Source: Nocardiopsis sp. ATB16-24 (GTDB taxonomy: Bacteria > Actinomycetota > Actinomycetes > Streptosporangiales > Streptosporangiaceae). From it: a DNA stretch of 35,929 nucleotides. Under the pieces are notes generated by a model. That model worked only from the letters and a program-made list of their open reading frames with translations. It did no database searches and was not told where the DNA came from. A program made the translations under genes and the position numbers. Numbering within the stretch: position 1 is the stretch's first letter; the number at the start of each line of letters is the position of its first letter. Positions 23,330 to 30,765 of the stretch are shown one piece after another. The DNA lies in the NCBI RefSeq assembly GCF_030271535.1, contig NZ_JASCXJ010000029.1, positions 1 to 35,929 of the forward strand, written 5' to 3'.

Positions 23330-23905
23330 TCAGGAGCCGTAGCCGAGGATCTGGGTCCAGTAGGGGCCGTCGTCCGCGCGCACCACGCCCACACCGGTCT
23401 CCTTCACGTCGCAGTTGGTGAGCATGCTCCCCATGCCGGACCGGCCGGTCCAGGCTCGCACCACGTCCTCGGGGGTGTCGTAGCCGCCGGCCGTGAGTTC
23501 ACCCGCGGTGCGGTCGTAGCCCTTGTCGCGGGCACGGTCGCCGGCCGAAGAGGAAGAGTCGTGGAAGGACCCCTTCCGGGGCCCGGCCCCGTCACGGGCG
23601 AGTGAGTGGCTGTGCTCTCGTGCCGCCTGGCCGAGCACCTCGTCGACCTCGAGCGGATCGCACCCCGCCCGGGACCTCTCCTCGTTCACCAGTCGCACGA
23701 CCTTCTCCTCGGCCTCGGGCCAGGCGTCGCCATGTTCGGTCAGGTTCTCCGACCAGGGCGAGGGCCAACCGGTGCCCGGCCAGGCGATCGACGACGGAGG
23801 TCCGAGATCTCCGAAGACGTCGGGGTCCGCGGCCCCCGACACGCCGGCGCAGCACAGGACCATCGCCATCCCCAGCACCGAGCCTCGTACCACTCTGTTT
23901 CGCAT
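23330..23905 (-). CDS. Secreted CAP (SCP-like) domain protein
   Basis: The 191-residue protein has a signal peptide (VVRGSVLGMAMVLCCAGVSGA, cut near residue 25) and a CAP domain over about residues 65-190. The domain has VVRLVNEERSRAGCDPLEVDEVLGQAAREHSHSLARDG, then GELTAGGYDTPEDVVRAWTGRSGMGSMLTNC, ending GVGVVRADDGPYWTQILG. The usual GENIA is here GELTA. Two mature cysteines could form a disulfide. CAP proteins are secreted and various; many bind lipids or cell-wall material, and no enzyme activity can be claimed. It is downstream of two other small secreted protein genes on the same strand. Confidence 0.88.
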   Translation of the reverse strand: MRNRVVRGSVLGMAMVLCCAGVSGAADPDVFGDLGPPSSIAWPGTGWPSPWSENLTEHGDAWPEAEEKVVRLVNEERSRAGCDPLEVDEVLGQAAREHSHSLARDGAGPRKGSFHDSSSSAGDRARDKGYDRTAGELTAGGYDTPEDVVRAWTGRSGMGSMLTNCDVKETGVGVVRADDGPYWTQILGYGS

Positions 23906-23956
23906 GTCCTTCTACCTTCCGTGCACGGGGTCCGGTCGGACTCCCGAACACACCAG

Positions 23957-23985
23957 GGGCGGACAGCCAAGGAGACCGTCCGCCC
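23957..23985 (-). terminator. Stem-loop after the 82-residue secreted protein
   Basis: GGGCGGAC (23957-23964) pairs with GTCCGCCC (23978-23985) around a 13-base loop, starting ten bases after the stop at 23996. Confidence 0.5.
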
Positions 23986-23995
23986 ACGCGGAAAC

Positions 23996-24244
23996 TCACT
24001 TGGCGGCACTGGTGACGCTGTCCACCGAAGCACCGTGGGCGTTGGCGGTGTAGGTCACGTACGTGTAGGTGACCTTTCCGTCGTCCCCCACATGGGTGCG
24101 GAGCACCGTCAGCTTGGCCCCCTCGGCGTTGGCGAAGCCGATGCTGTGCTCGAAACTCGCGTCGGCCAGCGCGACGGAGGACGCGCCCAACGCCAGGCCG
24201 CATGCCAGCGTGGTCAGGGTCAGAGCTCGTCGTAGTGGGCTCAT
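23996..24244 (-). CDS. Small secreted protein, Gly-Ala module family, member 1
   Basis: The product has 82 residues, with a clear signal peptide (RRALTLTTLACGLALG) cut near ALA-DAS after residue 27. The mature part of about 55 residues is Cys-free and beta-prone (KVTYTYVTYTANAHG). It ends ANAHGASVDSVTSAAK. This tail resembles the end of its upstream neighbour (WAGPHGAGSFDLISAAR), and both mature proteins open D-(A)-SF. I do not recognise a named family. GGAAGGA precedes the ATG at 24244. Secretion is firm; function is unknown. Confidence 0.75.
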   Translation of the reverse strand: MSPLRRALTLTTLACGLALGASSVALADASFEHSIGFANAEGAKLTVLRTHVGDDGKVTYTYVTYTANAHGASVDSVTSAAK

Positions 24245-24283
24245 CGGTCCTTCCTCTCCTCGGGTCGGTCGGCGAACGCCCGC

Positions 24284-24316
24284 CGGGCGCGGCGGCTGAC
24301 GAGGCCGCCGCGCCCG
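24284..24316 (-). terminator. Stem-loop between the two small secreted protein genes
   Basis: The perfect 12-bp arms (24284-24295 and 24305-24316) enclose a nine-base loop, starting 17 bases after the stop at 24333. The two paralog-like genes are therefore probably transcribed separately or attenuated between. Confidence 0.65.
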
Positions 24317-24332
24317 ACAGAACCAGGACTCG

Positions 24333-24656
24333 CTAGCGCGCAGCGCTGATGAGGTCGAAGGAACCGGCACCGTGGGGGCCCGCCCAGGAGGCGTCCTTGT
24401 GGTAGAAGGAGCCGCCGCCGTTGTCGCGGTCCCAGCCGTTGTCCTTGTCCTTGCCCTTACGGTCGTGGTCGCGGTCCCAGCCGTTGTCGTCGAAGGCACC
24501 GGCCGTCACGCTGTGGCTGTGGGCGCCCTTGGGGCCGGCGGCCGTGGCCTCGGCCGAGAAGAAGCTGTCGGCCAGGGCGGTGGCCGGAGCGCCGAAGGCC
24601 AGAGCCGGGACGGCGACGGCGGCGAAGGCGATCCGAGTGAGAGACTTACGGTTCAT
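24333..24656 (-). CDS. Small secreted protein, Gly-Ala module family, member 2
   Basis: The product has 107 residues with a signal peptide (RIAFAAVAVPALAFG) cut near ALA-D at residue 29. The mature part has two copies of a short module, ATAAGPKGAHSHSVTAGAF and ASWAGPHGAGSFDLISA. Between them is a charged insert with two NGWDRD repeats (residues 58-63 and 73-78). The insert looks disordered and strongly acidic-basic mixed. AAGGA six bases before the ATG supports the start. A large nested inverted repeat lies 40-93 bases upstream in the presumed leader. No family name or function can be given. Confidence 0.75.
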   Translation of the reverse strand: MNRKSLTRIAFAAVAVPALAFGAPATALADSFFSAEATAAGPKGAHSHSVTAGAFDDNGWDRDHDRKGKDKDNGWDRDNGGGSFYHKDASWAGPHGAGSFDLISAAR

Positions 24657-24695
24657 CCTGTTTCCTTTCGAGGCGGACCAGCTATCTACCGGCCC

Positions 24696-24749
24696 GATGG
24701 CGCCAGTCCCCCGTCTCGAGACCTGGGGGACCGTTCTCCTGGCGCCATC
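24696..24749 (-). promoter_or_regulatory. Nested inverted repeat in the leader of the secreted protein gene
   Basis: The outer arms GATGGCGCCAG (24696-24706) and CTGGCGCCATC (24739-24749) are perfect. Inside, TCCCCC (24707-24712) pairs with GGGGGA (24725-24730), and the core GTCTCGAGAC (24713-24722) is itself a palindrome. An eight-base bulge is on one side only. In the message it would form one long bulged hairpin about 40 bases before the ATG at 24656. It matches no riboswitch class that I recognise. Confidence 0.6.
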
Positions 24750-24966
24750 CGTACAAGTGCCCTGAGGACCACTCCCATAACACTTAGTAGTGCATCGGTA
24801 GCTTAAAGTAATGAACGTTCGTTTTGGGGTCGGGTTTCCCTGTTCGAGTGGACACATGCGCGAAGACTCTCCGGCCGAGTACGTGCGGTCGCTCACGGCA
24901 TCGTCACGGCAGGGGCACACCGAGTCCCTCAGGGGGAAGGGCCGCGTGTCCGAGCCTGGCGAAACG

Positions 24967-25001
24967 AACGGCGCGTACCGGCACTGTCGGTACGCGCCGT
25001 T
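24967..25001 (-). terminator. Terminator of the penicillin-binding protein gene
   Basis: Perfect 14-bp arms (24967-24980 and 24988-25001) enclose a seven-base loop, starting 19 bases after the stop at 25020. Confidence 0.75.
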
Positions 25002-25019
25002 CTCCACGACCAGGAAAGG

Positions 25020-27692
25020 TCAAAGAGCGTTGGTGAACCTGGCCGCCAGCGGGCCGGCCACGGCGGAGCCACCGCCACCGCCCTCGACCACCACGGCGAA
25101 GGCCACGTCCCCCTTGTAACCGACCATCCACGCGTGACTGGGCAGTTCGTCGTCCTCGTCCGCGTCCTCGGCGGTGCCGTACTCCGCCGTACCGGTCTTG
25201 CCGTGCACCTCGCCCTGGAAGGGGACGTCCTTGGCGGTGCCGTCGGTGACGACCGCGCGCATCATCGTTCGCAGCGACTCGGCGTGGGCGATCTGCCGGG
25301 GCTCGGGCAGGGACTCCTGGGCGGGCTCGGTCACCAACACCGGGTGCCGCCAGGAACCGTCGGCGACCGCTGCGGGCACCGTGGCCATGTGCAGTGGCGA
25401 GGTGAGGACCTGTCCTTGGCCGATGCTCTGTGCGCCCAACATGGTGCTGCTGTCCACCGGCGGGAACGTCGGTTCGAACGTGGGCACACCGATGTCCAAC
25501 GGGGCGTTCATGCCGAACTGCTCCGCACTGGCCTGGAGGGTGTCCGACCCGAGCCGCTCGCCGACCTCCGCCACCAGGGAGGTGTTGCAGGAGGTCGCGA
25601 ACGCCTCCACCACCGTCTGCGCCCCGTACTCGGCGCCGCCGGCGTTACGGAACGGCCAGCCGCCCAGGTCGTACTCCTTGGGGCAGTCCATGGCGGTGTC
25701 CATGGTCATGCCGCCGTCCAGCAGGGAGCTGTAGGACACGATCTTGAACGCCGAGCCGGGCGGGTACTGGCCCTCGAAGGCCCGGTTGAAGCCGCCGGGC
25801 ACGTTGACCGCGGCCAGGATCTCCCCGGTGGAGGGGCGCACGGCCACCATGCCCGCCGGATCCTCGGAGTCGATGATGGCGTTGGCGGCCGCGTTCTGGA
25901 CGGACATGTCGATGCTGGTGACGATGTCCTCGCCGTCGGACCCGTCCAGGGTGGCCACCGTGTTCTCCTCGGTGACCTCCAGGGAGGCGGTGTCCTCGGC
26001 GTCGGCCGCGTCGACCATCACGATGGTCGTGGCGGCCTCACCGGCCAGCCGCTCCTCATAGGTGCGTTGGAGGCCGTCCAGGCCCACGGTGTCACCGACG
26101 CTGTAGGCCGGGCCGAGACGTTCGAGGTCCTCCTCGGTGGCCTCTCCCAGAGAACCCACGATCATCTGCAACGAACCGGAGACGTCCGGGGTGTCCAGGC
26201 GGGTTCCGTCGGAGGCCAGGATCTTCCCGCGTTCCCCCCACACAGCGGTACGGGCCAGGACCTGTCCCTCGCCGAGTCCGGGGTAGGCGACCTCGGGGGA
26301 GAACCGCACCCACCACCGGCCGTCCTCGCGTACCAGTGGGAGTTCGCCCTCCCACCCCCAATCGCCGGCGTTGGCCAGTCCCACGGTGACCTCGTAGGAG
26401 GCGTGGCCGTTGCGGCCCTCCGTGCTCGGGGCGTCGATCTCCACGTCGATCGACTCCACGCCCAGGCCCGCGTCGATACCGCCGAGGACCGTCGCGGCGT
26501 CGCCGCCGGTGGTGACCGCGGCCAGACGCTCGTAGTCCTGCGCCTCCCACGCGGCCTCGTACTCGGCGGTGGCCTCCTCGGGCCGGGGCAGGGTCAGGAC
26601 GTACCAGGAGGCCGCGCCGCCGACGAGCAGCAGGACCACCACGGCCGAGACCACGCCGATGAGCAGACCGCGTCGGGACCTACGCGGCGGAGGGGGAGCG
26701 GAGGGGTGGCGGTCCTCCTCCGGATATCCGGGACCGTCATGGTCGTCAGCGGTCGTGCCATCGCTGTAGAGGTACTCGAAGCCCGCGTCGGGGCGCTGTT
26801 CCCGCGGGTGACCCGAGGCCGCGTGAGGGTCGTGGCCCTCCTGAGAGAGGGAGGTGCCGCCGGGGTAGGGGGTGTCACCGTGGTACACGGGCTCGCCCCG
26901 GTAGGGCTCCTCCTCCCAGGAGTCCCCGTGGTCGGTCGTGTCCCCACGCGCCGCTTCGGATGGTCCGGACGGGTCGGCTCCCTCACGTGGCGCCTCCTGC
27001 CAGGAGTCGTGCACGGGCGCGGGGGGCCGGGAGCCGTCGTCGGAGGATTCGTCCCAGGTTCGGGAGGGGCCCTGCACCGAGGGGTAGGGGGTGTCCCAGT
27101 GTTCGGGGCGGTCCGAGGCCGAGGTCGACAGGGCCTCCCAGGACCGGCGTTCCTCGGATCTTCCGCCAGGCGGGGGCTGCGTTCCCGGGGAGTCGGACCA
27201 GGAGGTGGAGGATTCCTCGGGTGCTCGCCAGGACTCGGAGGGCCCTCGCTCCTCCGACGTCCCGCTCCAAGAGCCACCGGACGTTCTGTCGTTCTCGGAG
27301 CCGCCCCACCGTGCCGAGGAGGTCTGCGCCCCTCGGAAGTCCTGGTGGGGGTGCTCGGAGGGCTCATCGACGGGAGAGGTCCAGGGGGCTCGGGCATCCC
27401 CCTGGGTCCGGGGCGGTGTCTCGGGCGCCTCCGGAGGGGAGGCTCCCTTGCCGCGGTAGGGGTTGCCCTCGTCGGAGTACTCGCCGGGGTCCGTCGCGTA
27501 GGGGGCGCCCGAGGGCGCCGACGGTTCCCCTGGCCCACGACCGCCGAAGCCTCCCACACCCGCCGGAGGCGCCCCGGGCGGGCGCTGGGGGATGCGGTAG
27601 GGGTTCTCGGGGCGCGGAGCGCGCGCCGGGGCCTCGTCCGACTCTTCGGGCGGCCCGGAGGAATCCGGTTGCCGGGGGGACCGTTCGTCCAC
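25020..27692 (-). CDS. Penicillin-binding transpeptidase with long cytoplasmic tail
   Basis: The 890-residue class B-type enzyme cross-links peptidoglycan. Residues 1-338 are a disordered Pro, Ser, Glu and Asp-rich tail with ten Trp residues between 104 and 259. One membrane helix lies at about 342-366. Outside come an NTF2-like MecA-N-type domain (about 370-490), a PBP dimer region, and the transpeptidase domain. The catalytic motifs are SAFK at 647-650, SCN at 701-703 and KTG at 832-834. The tail is far longer than usual for this family. The start is the GTG at 27692 with AAGGA nine bases upstream; the longer reading upstream is basic junk. A GGAAC-N18-GTT promoter may drive it. Confidence 0.92.
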   Translation of the reverse strand: MDERSPRQPDSSGPPEESDEAPARAPRPENPYRIPQRPPGAPPAGVGGFGGRGPGEPSAPSGAPYATDPGEYSDEGNPYRGKGASPPEAPETPPRTQGDARAPWTSPVDEPSEHPHQDFRGAQTSSARWGGSENDRTSGGSWSGTSEERGPSESWRAPEESSTSWSDSPGTQPPPGGRSEERRSWEALSTSASDRPEHWDTPYPSVQGPSRTWDESSDDGSRPPAPVHDSWQEAPREGADPSGPSEAARGDTTDHGDSWEEEPYRGEPVYHGDTPYPGGTSLSQEGHDPHAASGHPREQRPDAGFEYLYSDGTTADDHDGPGYPEEDRHPSAPPPPRRSRRGLLIGVVSAVVVLLLVGGAASWYVLTLPRPEEATAEYEAAWEAQDYERLAAVTTGGDAATVLGGIDAGLGVESIDVEIDAPSTEGRNGHASYEVTVGLANAGDWGWEGELPLVREDGRWWVRFSPEVAYPGLGEGQVLARTAVWGERGKILASDGTRLDTPDVSGSLQMIVGSLGEATEEDLERLGPAYSVGDTVGLDGLQRTYEERLAGEAATTIVMVDAADAEDTASLEVTEENTVATLDGSDGEDIVTSIDMSVQNAAANAIIDSEDPAGMVAVRPSTGEILAAVNVPGGFNRAFEGQYPPGSAFKIVSYSSLLDGGMTMDTAMDCPKEYDLGGWPFRNAGGAEYGAQTVVEAFATSCNTSLVAEVGERLGSDTLQASAEQFGMNAPLDIGVPTFEPTFPPVDSSTMLGAQSIGQGQVLTSPLHMATVPAAVADGSWRHPVLVTEPAQESLPEPRQIAHAESLRTMMRAVVTDGTAKDVPFQGEVHGKTGTAEYGTAEDADEDDELPSHAWMVGYKGDVAFAVVVEGGGGGSAVAGPLAARFTNAL

Positions 27693-28017
27693 GCCTGACC
27701 GTCCTTCGCTGGATGTGCGGGAGATACCACGATGCCCCACCCCCACCTCGGTGGGAGCAGGGCACGAGGTCGAGGGCCGGTGTGGCGGTCGCCTCTCGGC
27801 GCGGGGCACAACGGGGCTCCTGACCGCCCGGTCACCCACCCGGGGGCGGGGCCGAACGCGGTATTCCGCGAAGGCAGTGGTTGAGGCCCGGGGGACACTT
27901 GCTACCACACCGACCAACAGTGACTCTAACTCATCGGGCCGGGCCGTTGTTCCGTTCCCCCGGGGGCCATGGACATGCGCAATCTCACGCCGGGGCGCGG
28001 TCCGTGGGGAGGTTCGG
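27693..28017 (-). other. Gene-free leader of the penicillin-binding protein gene
   Basis: I see no gene here. There is a candidate ECF promoter at 27928-27953, a small CCCAC-CTCG-GTGGG hairpin near 27745, and GC-rich sequence otherwise. Confidence 0.5.
27928..27953 (-). promoter_or_regulatory. Candidate envelope-stress (ECF sigma) promoter
   Basis: On the - strand, GGAAC (27953-27949), 18 bases, then GTT (27930-27928) fits the actinobacterial SigE/SigH/SigR consensus. A second GGAAC is directly adjacent upstream (27958-27954). It is about 236 bases before the penicillin-binding protein start. Confidence 0.4.
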
Positions 28018-28050
28018 CGGCCGGTCCCGCGCAAGGAGCGGGACCGGCTG
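28018..28050 (-). terminator. Terminator of the ferredoxin-NADP reductase gene
   Basis: Perfect 11-bp arms (28020-28030 and 28038-28048) enclose the loop GCAAGGA, extendable through a G-T pair. It lies 33 bases after the stop at 28083. Confidence 0.75.
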
Positions 28051-28082
28051 GGAGGGCCTGGCTCCTTTCGGCGGACACGCTC

Positions 28083-29447
28083 CTACTCCTGGCGTGCGAT
28101 CCTGGTCTGCTCCTCGCGGGAGAGCAGCTTCAGACGCTTGCGTCCGCGCTCGGCGCCCAGTTCCTCCTCGCGGGTCTCGATGCGCTGCCAGCCCTCCCAG
28201 GTGGTGTACCGCACGCCCCGCTCCTCCAACAGGGCGCGGAAGGCGGCCGGTTCGGGATCGGTCGCCGGAACGAGGGACTCACGGTCGGCCACCAGATGGG
28301 TGACGGTCTCCAGGGCGTCGCCCTTGGTGTGCCCGATGAGGCCGACGGGACCGCGCTTGATCCATCCGGTGGCGTACACGCCGTTGATCGGCTCGTCGTC
28401 CAGGTCCAGGACCCGGCCCTCGGCGTTGGGAACGACACCGCGCTCCTCGTCGAAGGGCAGGTCCACCAGGGGGGATCCCAGGTAGCCGATGGCGCGGTAC
28501 ACGGCCTGCACCTCGTGGTCGACGTATTCGCCGGTGCCCCGGACGTTGCCGTCACCGGTCAGCTCCATGCGCTCGGTACGAAGGCCCGTGACCCTGTCCT
28601 CTCCGAGCACGGCCACCGGGCTGTGCAGGAAGTGCAGGTGAATGCGGTGTTCGGCGCCGCGCGGTTCGCGGATGGCCCAGTTCTGGAGGACCTTGACGTT
28701 GGTCTTGACCTGGTTGGAGTTCTCGCAGGCCTGGAGGCTGCCCTCGTCCATGTCGAAGTCCTCGGGGTAGACGATGACCTCGACGCCCGGCTGCTTGTCC
28801 AACTCGCGCAGCTCCATGGGGGTGGCCTTGCACTGGGCGATGCCACGGCGGGCGAAGACGTGCACGTCCGTGATCCGCTTGGCGCGCAGACCTTCGTACA
28901 CGTTGTCGGTGATGTCGGTGTCCAGCAGGTCGTCGGCGTCCTTGGCCAGGATGCGGGCCACGTCCACGGCGACGTTGCCCGCGCCGATCACGGCGACGCT
29001 GGTGCCGTCCACGTGCCAGGAGGGCGGGACGTCGGGGTGGGAGTCGTACCAGAAGACGAAGTCGGCGGCGCCGTGGCTGCCGGGAAGGTCGATGCCGGGG
29101 ATGTCCAGCGGGCGGTCACGGTCACTGCCGGTGGCGAAGACGACCGCGTCGTAGTGGTGGCGCAGGTCCTCCAGTTTGAGGTCCACGCCGTACTCGACAT
29201 TGCCGTAGAAGGTGATCTCCGGTTTGTCCAGGATCTTGTGCAGGGCTCCCTGGATCTGCTTGATCCGGGGATGGTCCGGGGCGACGCCGTAGCGGACCAG
29301 GCCGTAGGGAGAGGGCAGCTTGTCGAGGATGTCGATGCTGACGGACGTGCCGCACGCGGACAGGGTCTCGTCCTTGGTGAGCAGGTCGGCGGCGTAGATG
29401 CCCGCGGGGCCCGCACCGATGATCCCCACTCGCAGTGGTCGCGTCAT
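28083..29447 (-). CDS. fprA: Ferredoxin/adrenodoxin-NADP reductase (FprA type)
   Basis: The 454-residue FAD enzyme passes electrons between NADPH and ferredoxin. The FAD-binding motif GIIGAGPAGIYAADLL is at the N-terminus and the NADP site VAVIGAGNVAVDVARIL is near residue 155. Other family motifs are SPYGLVRYGVAPDHP, VFATGSDRDRPLDIPGIDLPG, HVFARRGIAQCKATPMELREL and GWIKRGPVGLIGHTKGDA. It resembles mycobacterial FprA and mitochondrial adrenodoxin reductase. GGAG seven bases ahead fixes the ATG. A near-perfect iron box 43-61 bases upstream predicts induction when iron is low. Confidence 0.95.
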   Translation of the reverse strand: MTRPLRVGIIGAGPAGIYAADLLTKDETLSACGTSVSIDILDKLPSPYGLVRYGVAPDHPRIKQIQGALHKILDKPEITFYGNVEYGVDLKLEDLRHHYDAVVFATGSDRDRPLDIPGIDLPGSHGAADFVFWYDSHPDVPPSWHVDGTSVAVIGAGNVAVDVARILAKDADDLLDTDITDNVYEGLRAKRITDVHVFARRGIAQCKATPMELRELDKQPGVEVIVYPEDFDMDEGSLQACENSNQVKTNVKVLQNWAIREPRGAEHRIHLHFLHSPVAVLGEDRVTGLRTERMELTGDGNVRGTGEYVDHEVQAVYRAIGYLGSPLVDLPFDEERGVVPNAEGRVLDLDDEPINGVYATGWIKRGPVGLIGHTKGDALETVTHLVADRESLVPATDPEPAAFRALLEERGVRYTTWEGWQRIETREEELGAERGRKRLKLLSREEQTRIARQE

Positions 29448-29781
29448 CGCACAGCTCCAAGTCTTCGCGTCAGGGTTCGGACGCCATTGAAAGGTAAGGC
29501 TTACCTAATATATTCGGTGGTGGCACCAAGAAACCCTACTATAGAGGTAGAGAATCCCTCTCACGGTGCCGATCGCCGCTCGTGGCCGGCGGGGCCGCAC
29601 GAGGGCGTCATCGCAGGCAGGGGCGGGTTCGAGGGTCGTGCCGCCCTGCCCGCCGGGGGCGCGAACACAGATCAACCGCCATGGCCGTGACGCTCGGATC
29701 CCGGGCGCGCTGTGGGGAAAGTCACGGTCCGAGGAGTCCAGGCGTCCAACGGTGGGCCGGTTCCGTGGTCGAGGACGACGA
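29448..29781. other. Gene-free region between fprA and the acyltransferase gene
   Basis: These 334 bases hold the iron box and divergent promoter-like elements at 29487-29514. GGCACC (29522-29527) and GGTGCC (29565-29570) could pair. No convincing gene is seen on either strand; the small + strand readings here are antisense to, or run into, the acyltransferase gene. Confidence 0.5.
29490..29508 (-). promoter_or_regulatory. Iron box (IdeR/DmdR operator)
   Basis: Read on the - strand the 19-mer is TTAGGTAAGCCTTACCTTT, which fits the IdeR/DmdR consensus (TWAGGTWAGSCTWACCTWA) at 18 of 19 positions. It overlaps the likely fprA -10 (TATATT, 29512-29507) and also a + strand promoter-like pair, TTGAAA-N16-TATATT (29487-29514). 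Confidence 0.8.
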
Positions 29782-30465
29782 TCAGTGTCGCGGGAGCTCG
29801 GCCTTGACCGAGGCGGCGAAGCGGGGCACCTGCTCCTGTCCCGACAACTTGGCGATGGCGTCCATGATGGCGTCCGTGGCCGCACGGCGTGGGCGCGCCT
29901 TGTGGGCCTGCCCGTGCCACGCCGACAGGTCCACCGGTTCGCCGAACCGTACGCCCACACGGTTGAGGGAGGGCACCTTCCGGCCGGGAGGAAGGATGCG
30001 GTCGGTGCCGGCCAGCGCCACCGGCACCACGGGGGCGCCCGTGGTCAGGGCCAGCCACGCCAGTCCGGTCTGGCCGCGGTAGAGACGGCCGTCGGGAGAA
30101 CGCGTGCCCTCGGGGAAGATCCCGAAGACCTCTCCGCTCTCCAGCACCTTGAGGCTGTTGTCCATGGCCTCCTGCGCGCTCTGACCCGGACGCCGGTCCA
30201 CCGAGAGCTGGCCGATGGCGCGCAGGGCGCGGGTGAACATCCGCCGAGGCAGGGTTCCCTCGTCGAAGAGCTCCTGCTTGGCGATGAAGCGCACGGGCCG
30301 CGGACAGGCCACACCGACGAAGAGGGGATCGATCAGAGCCAGGTGGTTGACCGCCAGGATCGTCGGGCCGTGCCGCGGGACGTTGTGCACGCCCTCCACC
30401 CGCTGGGGCCACATCAGACGTGAGGCGGGCGCGATGACGGTCTTGGCGGCTCCGTACAGTGACAC
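29782..30465 (-). CDS. PlsC-like 1-acylglycerol-3-phosphate acyltransferase
   Basis: The 227-residue acyltransferase transfers an acyl chain to a lysophospholipid. The catalytic motif NHLALIDPLF (His-x4-Asp) is near residue 40. The substrate motif FPEGTRSPDG is near residue 115, and APVVPVALAGTD follows. There is no long hydrophobic N-terminal segment, only a short one, so it is probably peripheral at the membrane. The GTG start has GAGAAGAG upstream. PlsC is the standard reading; closely related enzymes acylate other glycolipids. Confidence 0.88.
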   Translation of the reverse strand: MSLYGAAKTVIAPASRLMWPQRVEGVHNVPRHGPTILAVNHLALIDPLFVGVACPRPVRFIAKQELFDEGTLPRRMFTRALRAIGQLSVDRRPGQSAQEAMDNSLKVLESGEVFGIFPEGTRSPDGRLYRGQTGLAWLALTTGAPVVPVALAGTDRILPPGRKVPSLNRVGVRFGEPVDLSAWHGQAHKARPRRAATDAIMDAIAKLSGQEQVPRFAASVKAELPRH

Positions 30466-30765
30466 TGATCGCTCTTCTCGGTGATGGCGGGTCCGTGCTG
30501 GTGTCGCGGACCTCGGGGGCGTGGTGGTCCGCGCGCTTTCGAGCTTAGCGGGATCGCGGGGTGAGGGGACCTGGGAACGGAAGGGCGTGCGGCCGGGTGA
30601 AATCGGCTCCCCTGAACACTGCCGTGCGCCACGTCACAGCCGCTAGGGTTTCTGGTCGAGGGCGTGTTCGGCGGGCTCCGCCCGGCAGCACGCGTGCCCC
30701 ACAGCATGCCCTGGGCCTCTGGTGCAGGTCAGAGGTCGTTCCCCGACGCGAGCGAGGAAACAGCC
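30466..30765. other. Divergent gap between acyltransferase and cyclase-family genes
   Basis: No gene is seen in these 300 bases. TAGGGT at 30644-30649 is a possible -10 box for the + strand gene; I find no good -35. The ribosome site GAGGAA is at its right end. Confidence 0.4.

Larger units (their letters stand above)
24657..25019. other. Gene-free region with leader dyad and terminator
   Basis: I see no gene here. Reading the - strand, the penicillin-binding protein terminator comes first (24967-25001). Then comes an AT-rich stretch at 24770-24825 that probably carries the promoter of the secreted protein gene, then the nested inverted repeat at 24696-24749. Confidence 0.55.

Noticed and set aside
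24696..24749. Cyclic di-AMP (ydaO) riboswitch
   Set aside because: Actinobacterial secreted wall-protein genes often have one, but I see only a bulged hairpin and none of the conserved ydaO core sequence.
25134..27698. Long + strand open frame of 854 codons
   Set aside because: It lies opposite the penicillin-binding protein gene, whose SxxK, SxN and KTG motifs settle the coding strand.
29566..30423. + strand frame downstream of the iron box as an iron-regulated protein gene
   Set aside because: It runs antisense through the acyltransferase gene, whose catalytic motifs are clear, and has no ribosome site or family features.
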